DNA from: Firm-13 sp964579245
GTDB taxonomy: Bacteria; Bacillota; Clostridia; Saccharofermentanales; Saccharofermentanaceae
Assembly (NCBI GenBank): GCA_964579245.1
Contig: CAZOFY010000001.1
Coordinates: 30,016-94,015 of the forward strand
Length of the DNA: 64,000 bases
Direction: 5' to 3'
The translations under genes and the position numbers were made by a program. Below, in pieces: positions 7,715 through 15,324 of the stretch (its first letter is position 1; every line of letters begins with the position of its first letter). A model generated the notes under the pieces. It saw only the letters and a list, made by a program, of their open reading frames with translations, made no database searches and was not told where the DNA came from.

Positions 7715-7724
7715 GCTTAAGGCC

Positions 7725-7790
7725 CCTCTTTATGGAGAGGCTAAATCACTCTGAAAGGGAGGGCAATCAAGATTTGTCCCCCGTAATCTT
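7725..7790 (+). promoter_or_regulatory. Two small hairpins in the rpsH-rplF gap
   Basis: CCTCT (7725-7729) pairs with AGAGG (7736-7740), and AAGATT (7769-7774) pairs with AATCTT (7785-7790) around a C-rich loop. There is no T-run. The gap (7715-7810) is one of the longer ones in the spc block, and the second hairpin ends just before the rplF ribosome binding site. Confidence 0.35.
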
Positions 7791-7810
7791 AAGAGCAGGA
7801 GGTAGAAAAT

Positions 7811-8353
7811 ATGTCTAGAATTGGCAGAATGCCGATTGCGATCCCGGCAGGGGTCGAAGTGAAACTGGAAGGCAATACCATCACAGTCAAGGGCAAGGGA
7901 GGCTCGCTCTCTACTGCAGTACATCCTGAGATGATTGTAAAGATCGACTCAGCGGTGATTACCGTTGAAAGACCTTCCGAAGAGAAGAAGCACAAGGCTC
8001 TACATGGCCTTACCCGTTCCCTGATCAACAATATGGTGCTCGGGGTGAACGAAGGATTTTCCAAGACGCTTGAGATCAACGGTGTTGGTTTCAAAGCAAC
8101 AAAGACAGGCAACAAGCTTGTCCTGAACCTCGGATATTCTCATCCGATAGAAATGGTCGAGCCGGAGGGAATCACTTTTGATGTACCGGCCGCGACCAAG
8201 ATCATCGTTAAAGGTGCTGACAAACAGCTGGTCGGAGAGACCGCTGCTAAAATCCGTGCCTTCCGCGTTCCTGATGTTTATAAGGGCAAGGGTATCAAGT
8301 ACTCTTACGAGACCCTGAGAATCAAGGAAGGCAAGACCGGAGCTAAGAAATAA
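7811..8353 (+). CDS. rplF: 50S ribosomal protein L6
   Basis: This 180-residue protein has the duplicated L6 fold. It begins MSRIGRMPIAIPAGVEV and ends with the signature PDVYKGKGIKYSYETLRIKE. It lies near the sarcin-ricin loop and the factor binding site. AGGAGG precedes the ATG. Confidence 0.98.
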   Translation: MSRIGRMPIAIPAGVEVKLEGNTITVKGKGGSLSTAVHPEMIVKIDSAVITVERPSEEKKHKALHGLTRSLINNMVLGVNEGFSKTLEINGVGFKATKTGNKLVLNLGYSHPIEMVEPEGITFDVPAATKIIVKGADKQLVGETAAKIRAFRVPDVYKGKGIKYSYETLRIKEGKTGAKK

Positions 8354-8370
8354 GAGAAGGGGTGAAAAGC

Positions 8371-8739
8371 ATGATTAATAAGCCTGATAGTAATAAGATC
8401 CGCTTGAGAAAGCATCTCCGCGTGCGCAAAAAGATCTCTGGAACCCCTAACCGTCCGCGTCTGTGTGTATTCCGTTCGAATACGAATATCTATGCACAGA
8501 TCATTGACGATACAACGGGAAACACACTTGTCAGTGCGTCAACTCTTGAGAAGGACATTAAGTCCGGACTTGCCTACGGCGGAAACGCTGAGGGTGCCAA
8601 GGCTGTTGGTAAGCTCGTAGCCGAGCGTGCCGCAGACAAGGGCATCAAGGAAGTCGTATTCGACAGAGGCGGGTACATTTTCCACGGCCGCGTTGCGGCA
8701 CTGGCAGAGGCAGCCCGCGAGGCTGGTCTCAGTTTCTAA
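8371..8739 (+). CDS. rplR: 50S ribosomal protein L18
   Basis: L18 is 122 residues when started at the ATG at 8371, which has AAGGGGTG seven bases upstream. An in-frame GTG at 8362 is part of that binding site and is rejected as start. Conserved parts are RLCVFRSNTNIYAQIIDD and VVFDRGGYIFHGRVAALAEA. L18 binds 5S rRNA together with L5. Confidence 0.97.
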   Translation: MINKPDSNKIRLRKHLRVRKKISGTPNRPRLCVFRSNTNIYAQIIDDTTGNTLVSASTLEKDIKSGLAYGGNAEGAKAVGKLVAERAADKGIKEVVFDRGGYIFHGRVAALAEAAREAGLSF

Positions 8740-8757
8740 GCAGGAGGGAATCAGAAG

Positions 8758-9252
8758 ATGCGTATTGATCCAAATACAGTTGAACTGAAAGAGAAAGTCA
8801 TCCACATCAGCCGAGTTTCCAAGACCGTTAAGGGCGGACGTAATTTCCGTTTCGCGGCACTTGTCATCGTTGGCGATGAGAACGGACACGTTGGCAAGGG
8901 CATCGGCAAAGCGGCTGAAATTCCCGACGCGATCCGCAAGGGCATCGAGGATGCAAAGAAGAACATGATTTCTGTTCCGATCAAGGGAGCTACGATCCCT
9001 CACGAGACGCTCGGCGTTTTCGGAGCAGGAAAGATTGTTATGAAGCCTGCGAAGGAAGGTACCGGAGTTATTGCCGGCGGTCCTGTTCGTGCGGTTTGTG
9101 AAATGGCCGGAATTAAGGATATCCGAACAAAGTCCTTGGGAACAAACAACCCGAACAACATGGTTAACGCTACGATCGAGGGGCTTAAGAGCCTGAAATC
9201 TCTTGAAGAGGTTGCTCGTCTCCGCGGTAAATCTGTTGAAGAAATTATGTGA
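8758..9252 (+). CDS. rpsE: 30S ribosomal protein S5
   Basis: This 164-residue protein has the N-terminal S5 dsRNA-binding-like domain (SKTVKGGRNFRFAALVIVGD, then GHVGKGIGKAAEIPDAIRKG) and the C-terminal domain. S5 lines the mRNA entry tunnel and affects decoding accuracy. AGGAGGG precedes the ATG. Confidence 0.98.
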   Translation: MRIDPNTVELKEKVIHISRVSKTVKGGRNFRFAALVIVGDENGHVGKGIGKAAEIPDAIRKGIEDAKKNMISVPIKGATIPHETLGVFGAGKIVMKPAKEGTGVIAGGPVRAVCEMAGIKDIRTKSLGTNNPNNMVNATIEGLKSLKSLEEVARLRGKSVEEIM

Positions 9253-9268
9253 TAGGAGGTGCACTTCA

Positions 9269-9448
9269 ATGGCTGATCTGAAAATTACTTTGGTGAAGAG
9301 CACCAACAAGTCGAATAAGAATCACGCCGCAACGGTAGCTGCACTCGGTCTTCGAAAGATCGGACAGTCTGTTGTAAAGACAGACAACGAAGCAATTCGT
9401 GGCATGGTTCACAATGTTGCTCATCTCGTTACCTGTGAAGAAGTCTAA
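9269..9448 (+). CDS. rpmD: 50S ribosomal protein L30
   Basis: L30 is 59 residues, starting MADLKITLVKSTN. The ATG at 9269 follows TAGGAGGTG at the proper distance. A longer frame reaching back to 9203 would run into rpsE and has no binding site, so it is rejected. The core GLRKIGQSVVKTDNEAIRGM is typical. L30 is absent from some bacteria. Confidence 0.96.
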   Translation: MADLKITLVKSTNKSNKNHAATVAALGLRKIGQSVVKTDNEAIRGMVHNVAHLVTCEEV

Positions 9449-9463
9449 CGGAGGTAGAAAAGA

Positions 9464-9907
9464 ATGAAGCTCAATGAAATGACTTCCAGCGGTAATGCCA
9501 AGGCATACCGCAAAGGCCGCGGTGTCGGCAGCGGCAATGGCAAAACAGCCGGTCGAGGACACAAGGGACAAAACTCTCGCTCGGGCGGCGGTGTCCGTCC
9601 TGGTTTCGAAGGCGGACAGATGCCTCTTTACAGACGTCTTCCCAAGCGAGGATTCAATAATAAGACATTTGCACTTGCCTATATTGAGGTCAACATCTCT
9701 GACCTTGAGAGTTTTGCAGACGGAACAACCGTGGATGCAGAGCTTTTGAAGAATTCCGGGATCCTTTCCGTTCCGAAGACAAATGACGGAATTAAGGTTC
9801 TTGGAACCGGTGAACTGACCAAAAAGCTGACGGTTAAGGCAGCAAAGTTTACCGCTTCAGCGAAAACAAAAATTGAGAATGCTGGTGGCTCGGCCTTGGA
9901 GGTATGA
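9464..9907 (+). CDS. rplO: 50S ribosomal protein L15
   Basis: This is a 147-residue L15 with the glycine-rich basic N-terminal extension (RGVGSGNGKTAGRGHKGQNS) that threads through 23S rRNA, and a globular C-terminal domain. AACGGAGG precedes the start. Its stop is one base upstream of the secY ATG, and the secY ribosome binding site (GGAGGT, 9898-9903) lies inside the last L15 codons. Confidence 0.97.
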   Translation: MKLNEMTSSGNAKAYRKGRGVGSGNGKTAGRGHKGQNSRSGGGVRPGFEGGQMPLYRRLPKRGFNNKTFALAYIEVNISDLESFADGTTVDAELLKNSGILSVPKTNDGIKVLGTGELTKKLTVKAAKFTASAKTKIENAGGSALEV

Positions 9908-9908
9908 G

Positions 9909-11222
9909 ATGAAGGGTGTTTTCACGACCTTGATCAACGCATTCCGCGTGCCGGAGCTTAGAAAAAAGATTTTCTACACCATGATTATCCTGGCGATTTA
10001 TCAGCTGGGAAGCTTGATTCCGGTGCCTGGTCTGAATCGTACTTTGTTTTCTGAAATTCTATCCAGAATGGGTCAGATCGGACAGATGATGAACATCATT
10101 TCCGGTGGCAGCCTGTATGCCGCGTCGATTTTTGCGATGGGTATCACGCCGTACATCAACTCTTCGATCATCATCCAGTTACTGACGGTTGCCATTCCTG
10201 CCCTTGAGCGAATGCAGAAAGAGGGGGAGCCCGGACGAAAGAAGATTCAGAGAATCGTTCGCTTTACCACCATCGGGCTTGCGCTTTTACAGGCTGTTGC
10301 TTTCTGGTTTGCAACAAGGGAAGCAATGACGACATTTCTGAATCCTGTGATTTGCGCCATTCTAATCATTGTATCTTTCACGGCGGGAACTGCATTTATC
10401 ATGTGGCTCGGCGAGCGGATCAACGAGAAGGGAATCGGCAACGGTATTTCTCTTATCATCTTTACCGGTATCGTCACGCGTATTCCGGATATGGCCATGC
10501 AACTCTTTAACTATGCGTCCAATGTATCGGGATATGTTGATAATGTTGTACTCGGTGTGATCCTTGGTGTTCTCTTGTTTGTTGTTGTCACGCTGATCAC
10601 AGCAGGTATCATCGTGTTCGTAATTTTTGTACAGAATGCGGAGCGAAGAATCAGTGTTCAATACTCCAAGAAGGTTGTCGGCAGAAAAACATACGGAGGA
10701 CAGAACACGTATCTTCCTCTGAAGGTGAATCAATCCGGCGTTATGCCCGTCATTTTCGCCATGTCTATCTTGTCCCTGCCACAGACACTTGTTTCCATGT
10801 TCGGGTCAAACTACGACAACTGGTTTGTGAATACCTTCAAAAATTTCGGAGAGAACCCGTTCTATTATGTATTTGAAGTATTCCTGATTGTCGGATTTAC
10901 ATTCTTCTACTCCATGATTCAGTTCAACCCGATTGAGATATCGAATAATCTGCAGAAGAACGGCGGATTCATACCCGGCGTTCGTCCGGGAAAACCGACA
11001 GCGGACTTCATTAAAAATACCGCAGGCCGAATCAATTGGGCCGATGGTATCTTCCTTTCTCTGGTCGTTCTGGCTCCGACACTACTTGGTACGCTTGCCA
11101 AGATAGAGAATGTCTGGTTTGCCGGTACGTCAGTCCTGATCCTCACCGGAGTCGCGAATGATTTGATCAAGCAGATCGAATCACAGATGGTTACCCATCA
11201 TTACAAAGGCTTCTTGGATTGA
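9909..11222 (+). CDS. secY: Preprotein translocase subunit SecY
   Basis: SecY is the channel of the Sec translocon in the plasma membrane. The 437-residue product has the usual ten hydrophobic segments, starting with FYTMIILAIYQLGSLIPVPG. The cytosolic loop used by SecA and the ribosome is present (VQNAERRISVQYSKKVVGRK). The ATG at 9909 is chosen because of GGAGGT five bases upstream; the longer frame from 9873 overlaps rplO. The stop codon lies inside the -35 box of the predicted adk promoter. Confidence 0.98.
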   Translation: MKGVFTTLINAFRVPELRKKIFYTMIILAIYQLGSLIPVPGLNRTLFSEILSRMGQIGQMMNIISGGSLYAASIFAMGITPYINSSIIIQLLTVAIPALERMQKEGEPGRKKIQRIVRFTTIGLALLQAVAFWFATREAMTTFLNPVICAILIIVSFTAGTAFIMWLGERINEKGIGNGISLIIFTGIVTRIPDMAMQLFNYASNVSGYVDNVVLGVILGVLLFVVVTLITAGIIVFVIFVQNAERRISVQYSKKVVGRKTYGGQNTYLPLKVNQSGVMPVIFAMSILSLPQTLVSMFGSNYDNWFVNTFKNFGENPFYYVFEVFLIVGFTFFYSMIQFNPIEISNNLQKNGGFIPGVRPGKPTADFIKNTAGRINWADGIFLSLVVLAPTLLGTLAKIENVWFAGTSVLILTGVANDLIKQIESQMVTHHYKGFLD

Positions 11223-11246
11223 CAAGTTCATGCAGGAAAGTAAAAT
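11219..11246 (+). promoter_or_regulatory. Predicted promoter for adk, overlapping the secY stop
   Basis: TTGACA (11219-11224) and TAAAAT (11241-11246) are 16 bases apart. An inverted repeat, ATTGACAA (11218-11225) with TTGTCAAT (11253-11260), brackets the promoter, and ATGCAGGA is repeated directly (11230-11237 and 11245-11252). The repeats could be an operator or chance. Confidence 0.55.
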
Positions 11247-11290
11247 GCAGGATTGTCAATTGGCCAAAAAAACATAACGGATTGCTTCAT

Positions 11291-11390
11291 AGCCTCGTGC
11301 AGTATACTTACAGAGAATACTGCGCGAGGCTGTATGAGCATAAACGAATCGAACGGTATTTTTTGTTTTTCGAAACAAGATCTTGATTCG
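11291..11390 (+). promoter_or_regulatory. Structured leader of adk
   Basis: A 15-pair stem (11291-11305 with 11317-11331, one GU pair, 11-base loop) is followed by a second possible hairpin, CGAATC (11345-11350) with GATTCG (11385-11390), which ends next to the adk ribosome binding site. The first stem has no T-run after it, so it is not a simple terminator. Confidence 0.55.
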
Positions 11391-11402
11391 GGGGAAGTAG
11401 AG

Positions 11403-12059
11403 ATGCGATTAATTGTCTTAGGTGCACCGGGTTCAGGCAAAGGAACGATAGCAACTGAGTTACAAAATGAGTATGGTATCGTTCATATTTCCACAGGTGA
11501 TATTTTTCGGGCAAACATCAAGGCACAAACTCCGCTGGGTATTGAAGCAAAGACTTATATTGACAAAGGTGAACTGGTTCCGGATTCTGTCACGATACAG
11601 ATGCTGAAATCCCGGATCGGCGAGAAAGACTGCGACACGGGATTTCTTCTGGACGGATTTCCTCGCACGATACCCCAGGCAGAGGCTCTTGATGTATTAT
11701 TGTCCGAGAAAGACCTCTGCATTGATGCCGTAATCCGCATCCTGGTCCCCGATGAGAAGATCATGGAGAGAGTCTCCGGCAGAAGGGTCTGTGAGACCTG
11801 CGGAGCCAGCTACAATGTCTCTTTCCGGCCGACGAGGCACGAAGGTGTCTGTGACACATGCGGCGGGTCCGTCATACAGCGTGAAGATGATAAGCCGGAG
11901 ACGGTTTTGACCCGATTGCAGACATATCGCGAAAAGACTCAACCGTTAATCGATTTCTATGAACGCAAGAATCTGATCCTTTGTGCGGATAATCAGAACG
12001 ATTTCCGAGAGGCACTTGACCAGATCCGCGATGGATTGAGCCGAAGAAAGCTCATATAG
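11403..12059 (+). CDS. adk: Adenylate kinase, zinc-containing long form
   Basis: Adenylate kinase converts ATP and AMP into two ADP in the cytosol. The P-loop is GAPGSGKGT near the N-terminus. The NMP-binding part includes STGDIFR, and FLLDGFPRT is the family signature. The LID domain has four cysteines in two Cys-x2-Cys pairs (CETC and CDTC), the zinc-binding type common in Gram-positives. The ATG at 11403 is chosen because it follows GGGGGAAG and starts directly at MRLIVLGAPGSG. The 218-residue length fits the family. Confidence 0.97.
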   Translation: MRLIVLGAPGSGKGTIATELQNEYGIVHISTGDIFRANIKAQTPLGIEAKTYIDKGELVPDSVTIQMLKSRIGEKDCDTGFLLDGFPRTIPQAEALDVLLSEKDLCIDAVIRILVPDEKIMERVSGRRVCETCGASYNVSFRPTRHEGVCDTCGGSVIQREDDKPETVLTRLQTYREKTQPLIDFYERKNLILCADNQNDFREALDQIRDGLSRRKLI

Positions 12060-12095
12060 AGAACCGGTGACTGTCGCAAAGGGATGGGAGAAAGC

Positions 12096-12857
12096 ATGGT
12101 ATCGATAAAAACCGATGAGGAAATAAGAAAACTGAAGCGTTCGGGCCGGGTGGTTGCACTTGTCTTTGATGCTGTTCAGGATATGATTAAGCCCGGTGTG
12201 TCGACGTATGATATCGATCAGATCGCTGAGCGTGTAATCCGTGGGGAAGGGGCCGTACCCAGTTTTTTACATTACGGACAACCGCCCTTTCCTGCTTCAA
12301 CGTGTATTTCGATCAATGATGAAGTCGTCCACGGAATCCCTCGAAAAGACAGGATCATTCAAGACGGAGACATCGTCAGTTTGGACGTTGGCGCACTCCT
12401 AGACGGATATCATGGCGACGCTGCGAGGACCTATGCGGTCGGTAACGTTGCTCAGGAGACTCTTGATTTGGTGCGTGTGACAGAGGAATGCTTTTGGAAG
12501 GCCTTCGCGGTCACAATACCCGGCAACCGAATCGGTGACGTTTCTTTTACCGTCATGCAGCACGCGGAGTCACACGGATATGGTGTTGTTCGTGAGCTAA
12601 CAGGACATGGTATCGGAAGAGATCTTCATGAGGAACCTGATGTCCCGAATTATGGGAAGAAAGGTCATGGACTCCGTATCGCTCCCGGTCTTGTCATATG
12701 TGTTGAGCCGATGATCAACCTGGGCACTCACAAGATCAAGATGCTTTCTGATGGATGGACAATCGTGACCGCGGACGCAAGACCTTCCTCCCATTATGAG
12801 AATACGATTGCTGTCACGGCAGACGGACCTGTCATTACAACGAAGGTGGACACGTGA
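12096..12857 (+). CDS. map: Methionine aminopeptidase, type I
   Basis: This enzyme removes the initiator methionine from new proteins. All five metal ligands of the family are visible: two Asp (SLDVGALLDGYHGDAART), the His in GHGIGRDLHEEPDVPNYG, and the two Glu in ICVEPMINLG and SSHYENTIAVT. The ATG at 12096 follows GGGAG at a good distance; an ATG at 12084 has its binding site too close. At 253 residues it has no N-terminal extension. The stop overlaps the start of the next gene. Confidence 0.97.
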   Translation: MVSIKTDEEIRKLKRSGRVVALVFDAVQDMIKPGVSTYDIDQIAERVIRGEGAVPSFLHYGQPPFPASTCISINDEVVHGIPRKDRIIQDGDIVSLDVGALLDGYHGDAARTYAVGNVAQETLDLVRVTEECFWKAFAVTIPGNRIGDVSFTVMQHAESHGYGVVRELTGHGIGRDLHEEPDVPNYGKKGHGLRIAPGLVICVEPMINLGTHKIKMLSDGWTIVTADARPSSHYENTIAVTADGPVITTKVDT

Positions 12858-13183
12858 CAACACAGGATGGGCACTCTTTTTTTGATGCCATGAAAGACAA
12901 GGGAATCGGTAAGGGTGCAGTTGTACTTTCCCGAACGGGACATGACAAAGGCCGTATTTATATAGTCTGTGAGACAAAAGAGAGTTTTCTTTATTTGTGC
13001 GACGGAGACAAGAAGGATCTGCAAGGTCCCAAGAAAAAGAGGAGAAGTCATGTTCAAGCACTGGGATATGTAAAGGAAGAACAAAACTGGCCGGAGTCTC
13101 TGCAGATGCTTCCGCCCGATCAGCAGAGAGCTTATCTTCGAAGGAAGATCCGTGAGTTTATGGAAGAACAAAAAGCAAGATGA
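12854..13183 (+). CDS. KOW-domain RNA-binding protein (L14e/L6e/L27e-like)
   Basis: This is a 109-residue protein with a KOW-like segment, GKGAVVLSRTGHDKGRIYIVCE (about residues 19-40, written here in parts GKGAVVLSRTGHDKG and RIYIVCE). A basic patch (GPKKKRRSH) and a charged helix (DQQRAYLRRKIREFMEEQKAR) follow. Small KOW proteins between map and infA are common in clostridia and are usually annotated as ribosomal-protein-like, of unknown exact role. The GTG start overlaps the map stop, so the two are probably coupled. RNA or ribosome binding is inferred from the family only. Confidence 0.8.
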   Translation: MTTQDGHSFFDAMKDKGIGKGAVVLSRTGHDKGRIYIVCETKESFLYLCDGDKKDLQGPKKKRRSHVQALGYVKEEQNWPESLQMLPPDQQRAYLRRKIREFMEEQKAR

Positions 13184-13206
13184 CAATATGAGATAAGGAG
13201 ACCAGT

Positions 13207-13425
13207 ATGGCAAAAGAGGATGTAATTGAAGTTGAAGGAATTGTAGTGGACGCTCTCCCGAACGCGATGTTCAAGGTGAAGCTTGAGAACGGTCATGAGG
13301 TTCTGGCGCATATTTCCGGGAAATTGAGACAGAACTATATCAAGATTCTTCCCGGTGATCGTGTGACACTTGAGCTTTCTCCGTATGATTTATCAAGAGG
13401 TAGGATTACCTGGAGAGCAAAATAA
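13207..13425 (+). CDS. infA: Translation initiation factor IF-1
   Basis: This 72-residue OB-fold protein matches the family exactly. It begins MAKEDVIEVEGIVVDALPNAMF and contains NGHEVLAHISGKLR and ILPGDRVTLELSPYDLSRGRI. IF-1 blocks the ribosomal A site during initiation. AAGGAGA precedes the ATG. A promoter-bearing gap follows before rpmJ. Confidence 0.98.
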   Translation: MAKEDVIEVEGIVVDALPNAMFKVKLENGHEVLAHISGKLRQNYIKILPGDRVTLELSPYDLSRGRITWRAK

Positions 13426-13472
13426 GAAGAATTGTCCGATAAATTTCGATAATCAGCAAAATACCTACTTGA

Positions 13473-13501
13473 TTTACAACGGGATTTTGTTATTATATTA
13501 T
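13473..13501 (+). promoter_or_regulatory. Predicted promoter upstream of rpmJ
   Basis: TTTACA (13473-13478) and TATTAT (13496-13501) are 17 bases apart in an AT-rich patch between infA and rpmJ. The start would be near 13508, leaving a leader of about 60 bases. Confidence 0.6.
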
Positions 13502-13526
13502 AGCATGCGCCCTTAGGGTGCTCGAT

Positions 13527-13556
13527 TTCCTGCATCAGCAGGAACTGATCAGCAGG
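13527..13556 (+). promoter_or_regulatory. rpmJ leader hairpin with duplicated SD-like repeat
   Basis: TTCCTGC (13527-13533) pairs with GCAGGAA (13538-13544) around ATCA. The nonamer ATCAGCAGG occurs twice (13534-13542 and 13548-13556), and the second copy forms the rpmJ ribosome binding site. TCCTGC can therefore pair with either copy, one pairing leaving the site free and the other masking it. Confidence 0.45.
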
Positions 13557-13567
13557 AGGTTATTTGT

Positions 13568-13681
13568 ATGAAGGTTAGACCGTCCGTAAAGACAATGTGC
13601 GAGAAGTGCAAAGTGATTCGCCGCAAAGGCCGTGTCATGATCATCTGCTCGGATCCGAAGCATAAGCAGAGACAGGGCTGA
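13568..13681 (+). CDS. rpmJ: 50S ribosomal protein L36, zinc form
   Basis: The 37-residue L36 (MKVRPSVKTMCEKCKVIRRK and on) keeps all zinc ligands: Cys-x2-Cys, a third Cys in IICSD and the His in PKHKQRQG. It begins with AGCAGGAGG upstream. L36 is a late-binding protein close to the 50S factor centre. It is short enough to be easily missed by gene finders. Confidence 0.96.
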   Translation: MKVRPSVKTMCEKCKVIRRKGRVMIICSDPKHKQRQG

Positions 13682-13684
13682 TTC

Positions 13685-13730
13685 ATCGCCACCGGACAGT
13701 TACGTACTGTCCGGCGATAAGGCGTTTTTT
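13685..13730 (+). terminator. Hairpin terminator or attenuator between rpmJ and rpsM
   Basis: The arms CCGGACAGT (13692-13700) and ACTGTCCGG (13706-13714) form a strong stem, flanked by ATCG/CGAT or, alternatively, by CGCC (13687-13690) with GGCG (13721-13724), which abuts six T at 13725-13730. I see no good promoter between it and rpsM, so in this operon it would have to be leaky or regulated. Confidence 0.65.
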
Positions 13731-13742
13731 GGGAAGGGTATT

Positions 13743-13803
13743 ACACGCACCTATTGGGGGCGGCTGCTTTCGCTAACAACGGAAGAATCCCCATATCGCG
13801 TGT
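13743..13803 (+). promoter_or_regulatory. Structured leader upstream of rpsM
   Basis: ACACGC (13743-13748) pairs with GCGTGT (13798-13803), and TGGGG (13755-13759) pairs with CCCCA (13789-13793), giving a nested hairpin about 50 bases before the rpsM start. In E. coli the rpsM leader is bound by S4, and here too rpsD is in the same operon, so an S4 target is a reasonable guess. Confidence 0.5.
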
Positions 13804-13855
13804 TTGATAGATAGAACGATCAAAGAGAGAATGAATATTCACGGAGGTATATCAG

Positions 13856-14224
13856 ATGGCGCGTATTGCCGGTGTGGATCTGCCCAATGACAAGAGAGTT
13901 GAGATAGCACTCACCTATATTTTTGGCGTTGGCAAGAAAACTTCTACACAGATTTTAAGTGATTCCTCAATTAATCCTGATACTCGCGTTAAAGATCTTT
14001 CTGAAGATGATATCGCGAAGATTCGTGAGAGAATCGAGAACAACTATAACGTTGAGGGTGATCTCAGAAGAGAAATTTCCCTGAACATCAAGAGATTGAC
14101 GGAAATCGGCTGCTACCGTGGCCGCCGTCACAGAATGGGTCTTCCTGTTCGCGGTCAGCGCACGAAGACGAACGCACGTACCCGTAAGGGACCGAAGCGT
14201 ACGATGGCTGGCAAGAAGAAATAA
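13856..14224 (+). CDS. rpsM: 30S ribosomal protein S13
   Basis: S13 is 122 residues. It begins MARIAGVDLPNDKRVEIALT and has the C-terminal basic signature RHRMGLPVRGQRTKTNARTR and a lysine-rich tail. It lies at the top of the 30S head and contacts L5 and P-site tRNA. GGAGG precedes the ATG. It opens the alpha block. Confidence 0.98.
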   Translation: MARIAGVDLPNDKRVEIALTYIFGVGKKTSTQILSDSSINPDTRVKDLSEDDIAKIRERIENNYNVEGDLRREISLNIKRLTEIGCYRGRRHRMGLPVRGQRTKTNARTRKGPKRTMAGKKK

Positions 14225-14236
14225 GGAGGAGTAACC

Positions 14237-14638
14237 ATGGCGAAGGCAGTTAAGAAAGCGGCCATCAGGCCGAAGAAGAGAGAACGCAAGAATATTGACC
14301 GTGGGCACGCCCATGTTCACTCTACGTTCAACAATACAATCGTTACGATTACTGATCCTCTGGGCAATGCCGTATCGTGGGCCTCTGCTGGTGAAATGGG
14401 CATGAAGGGTTCTCGTAAGGGAACCGCATTTGCCGCACAGCTGGCAGCGGAAGACGCAGCAAAGAAGGCTGTGGATCATGGTATGCGTACAGTTGAAGTT
14501 TTTGTCAAAGGCCCCGGTGCTGGTCGTGAATCCGCAATCCGGGCTCTTCAGACGACGGGACTCGATGTGGTCATGATCAAGGACGTTACACCGGTTCCTC
14601 ACAACGGTTGCAGACCGCCTAAGAGAAGAAGAGTCTGA
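14237..14638 (+). CDS. rpsK: 30S ribosomal protein S11
   Basis: This 133-residue S11 contains HVHSTFNNTIVTITDPLGNA and ends DVTPVPHNGCRPPKRRRV. It forms part of the mRNA exit on the platform. AAGGAGG precedes the ATG, and 12 bases separate it from rpsM. Confidence 0.98.
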   Translation: MAKAVKKAAIRPKKRERKNIDRGHAHVHSTFNNTIVTITDPLGNAVSWASAGEMGMKGSRKGTAFAAQLAAEDAAKKAVDHGMRTVEVFVKGPGAGRESAIRALQTTGLDVVMIKDVTPVPHNGCRPPKRRRV

Positions 14639-14655
14639 TTACGGAGGTATAGAGA

Positions 14656-15273
14656 ATGGCTAGATATACAGATGCATCCTGCCGCCTGTGCCGCAGAGAG
14701 GGCAATAAGCTCTTTCTCAAGGGTCAGAGATGTTATACATCAAAATGCTCGATTTCGAGAAGAAGTGCAGTTCCCGGCCAACATGGACAGGGAAGAAAGA
14801 AGACGTCTGAGTATGGTATCCAGCTCAGAGAGAAGCAGAAGACCAAGCGTTTTTACGGCCTTCTGGAGAAACAGTTTCATTTGACATACGAACGTGCGGA
14901 GCGCATGAGCGGCAAGGCCGGTGAGAATCTTTTGAAGCTTTTGGAGCTTCGTATGGACAATCTCATTTACAGAATGGGCTTTGCGAATTCCCGTCCGGAA
15001 GCACGTCAGCTCGTTACACATGGTCATTTTACGGTTAATGGAAAGAAGGTTGATATTCCTTCGATTACGTTAAAAGTAGGCGACATCGTTGCGGTTCGTG
15101 AATCGTCACGCAAATCTCCGAAATTTACAGATCTTACCAACCCGCGCCCTATTCCGGCATGGCTCTCTTTTAACGGCGAGACACTCACCGGATCGATTGT
15201 GCAGGCTCCCGCTCGTGAGGATGTCGACCTTGAGGTCAAGGAGACTCTCATTGTTGAGTTGTACTCGAAGTAA
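14656..15273 (+). CDS. rpsD: 30S ribosomal protein S4
   Basis: S4 nucleates 30S assembly at the 5' domain of 16S rRNA. The 205-residue product has N-terminal cysteines (CRLCRREGNKLFLKGQRC, plus a further Cys nearby) that fit the zinc-binding S4 form, and an S4 RNA-binding domain (ARQLVTHGHFTVNGKKVDIP). In Bacillus rpsD lies elsewhere; here it is in the alpha operon, as in E. coli and most clostridia. Confidence 0.97.
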   Translation: MARYTDASCRLCRREGNKLFLKGQRCYTSKCSISRRSAVPGQHGQGRKKTSEYGIQLREKQKTKRFYGLLEKQFHLTYERAERMSGKAGENLLKLLELRMDNLIYRMGFANSRPEARQLVTHGHFTVNGKKVDIPSITLKVGDIVAVRESSRKSPKFTDLTNPRPIPAWLSFNGETLTGSIVQAPAREDVDLEVKETLIVELYSK

Positions 15274-15324
15274 TGAATCGCAGTTGGTAGGCCAGTTGTG
15301 CAGAATTGCGCAAGGAGGAGAAAG

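Noticed and set aside
13804..13840. TTGATA-17-GAGAAT as an rpsM promoter
   Set aside because: The -10 is poor, and the start would fall at or inside the ribosome binding site.
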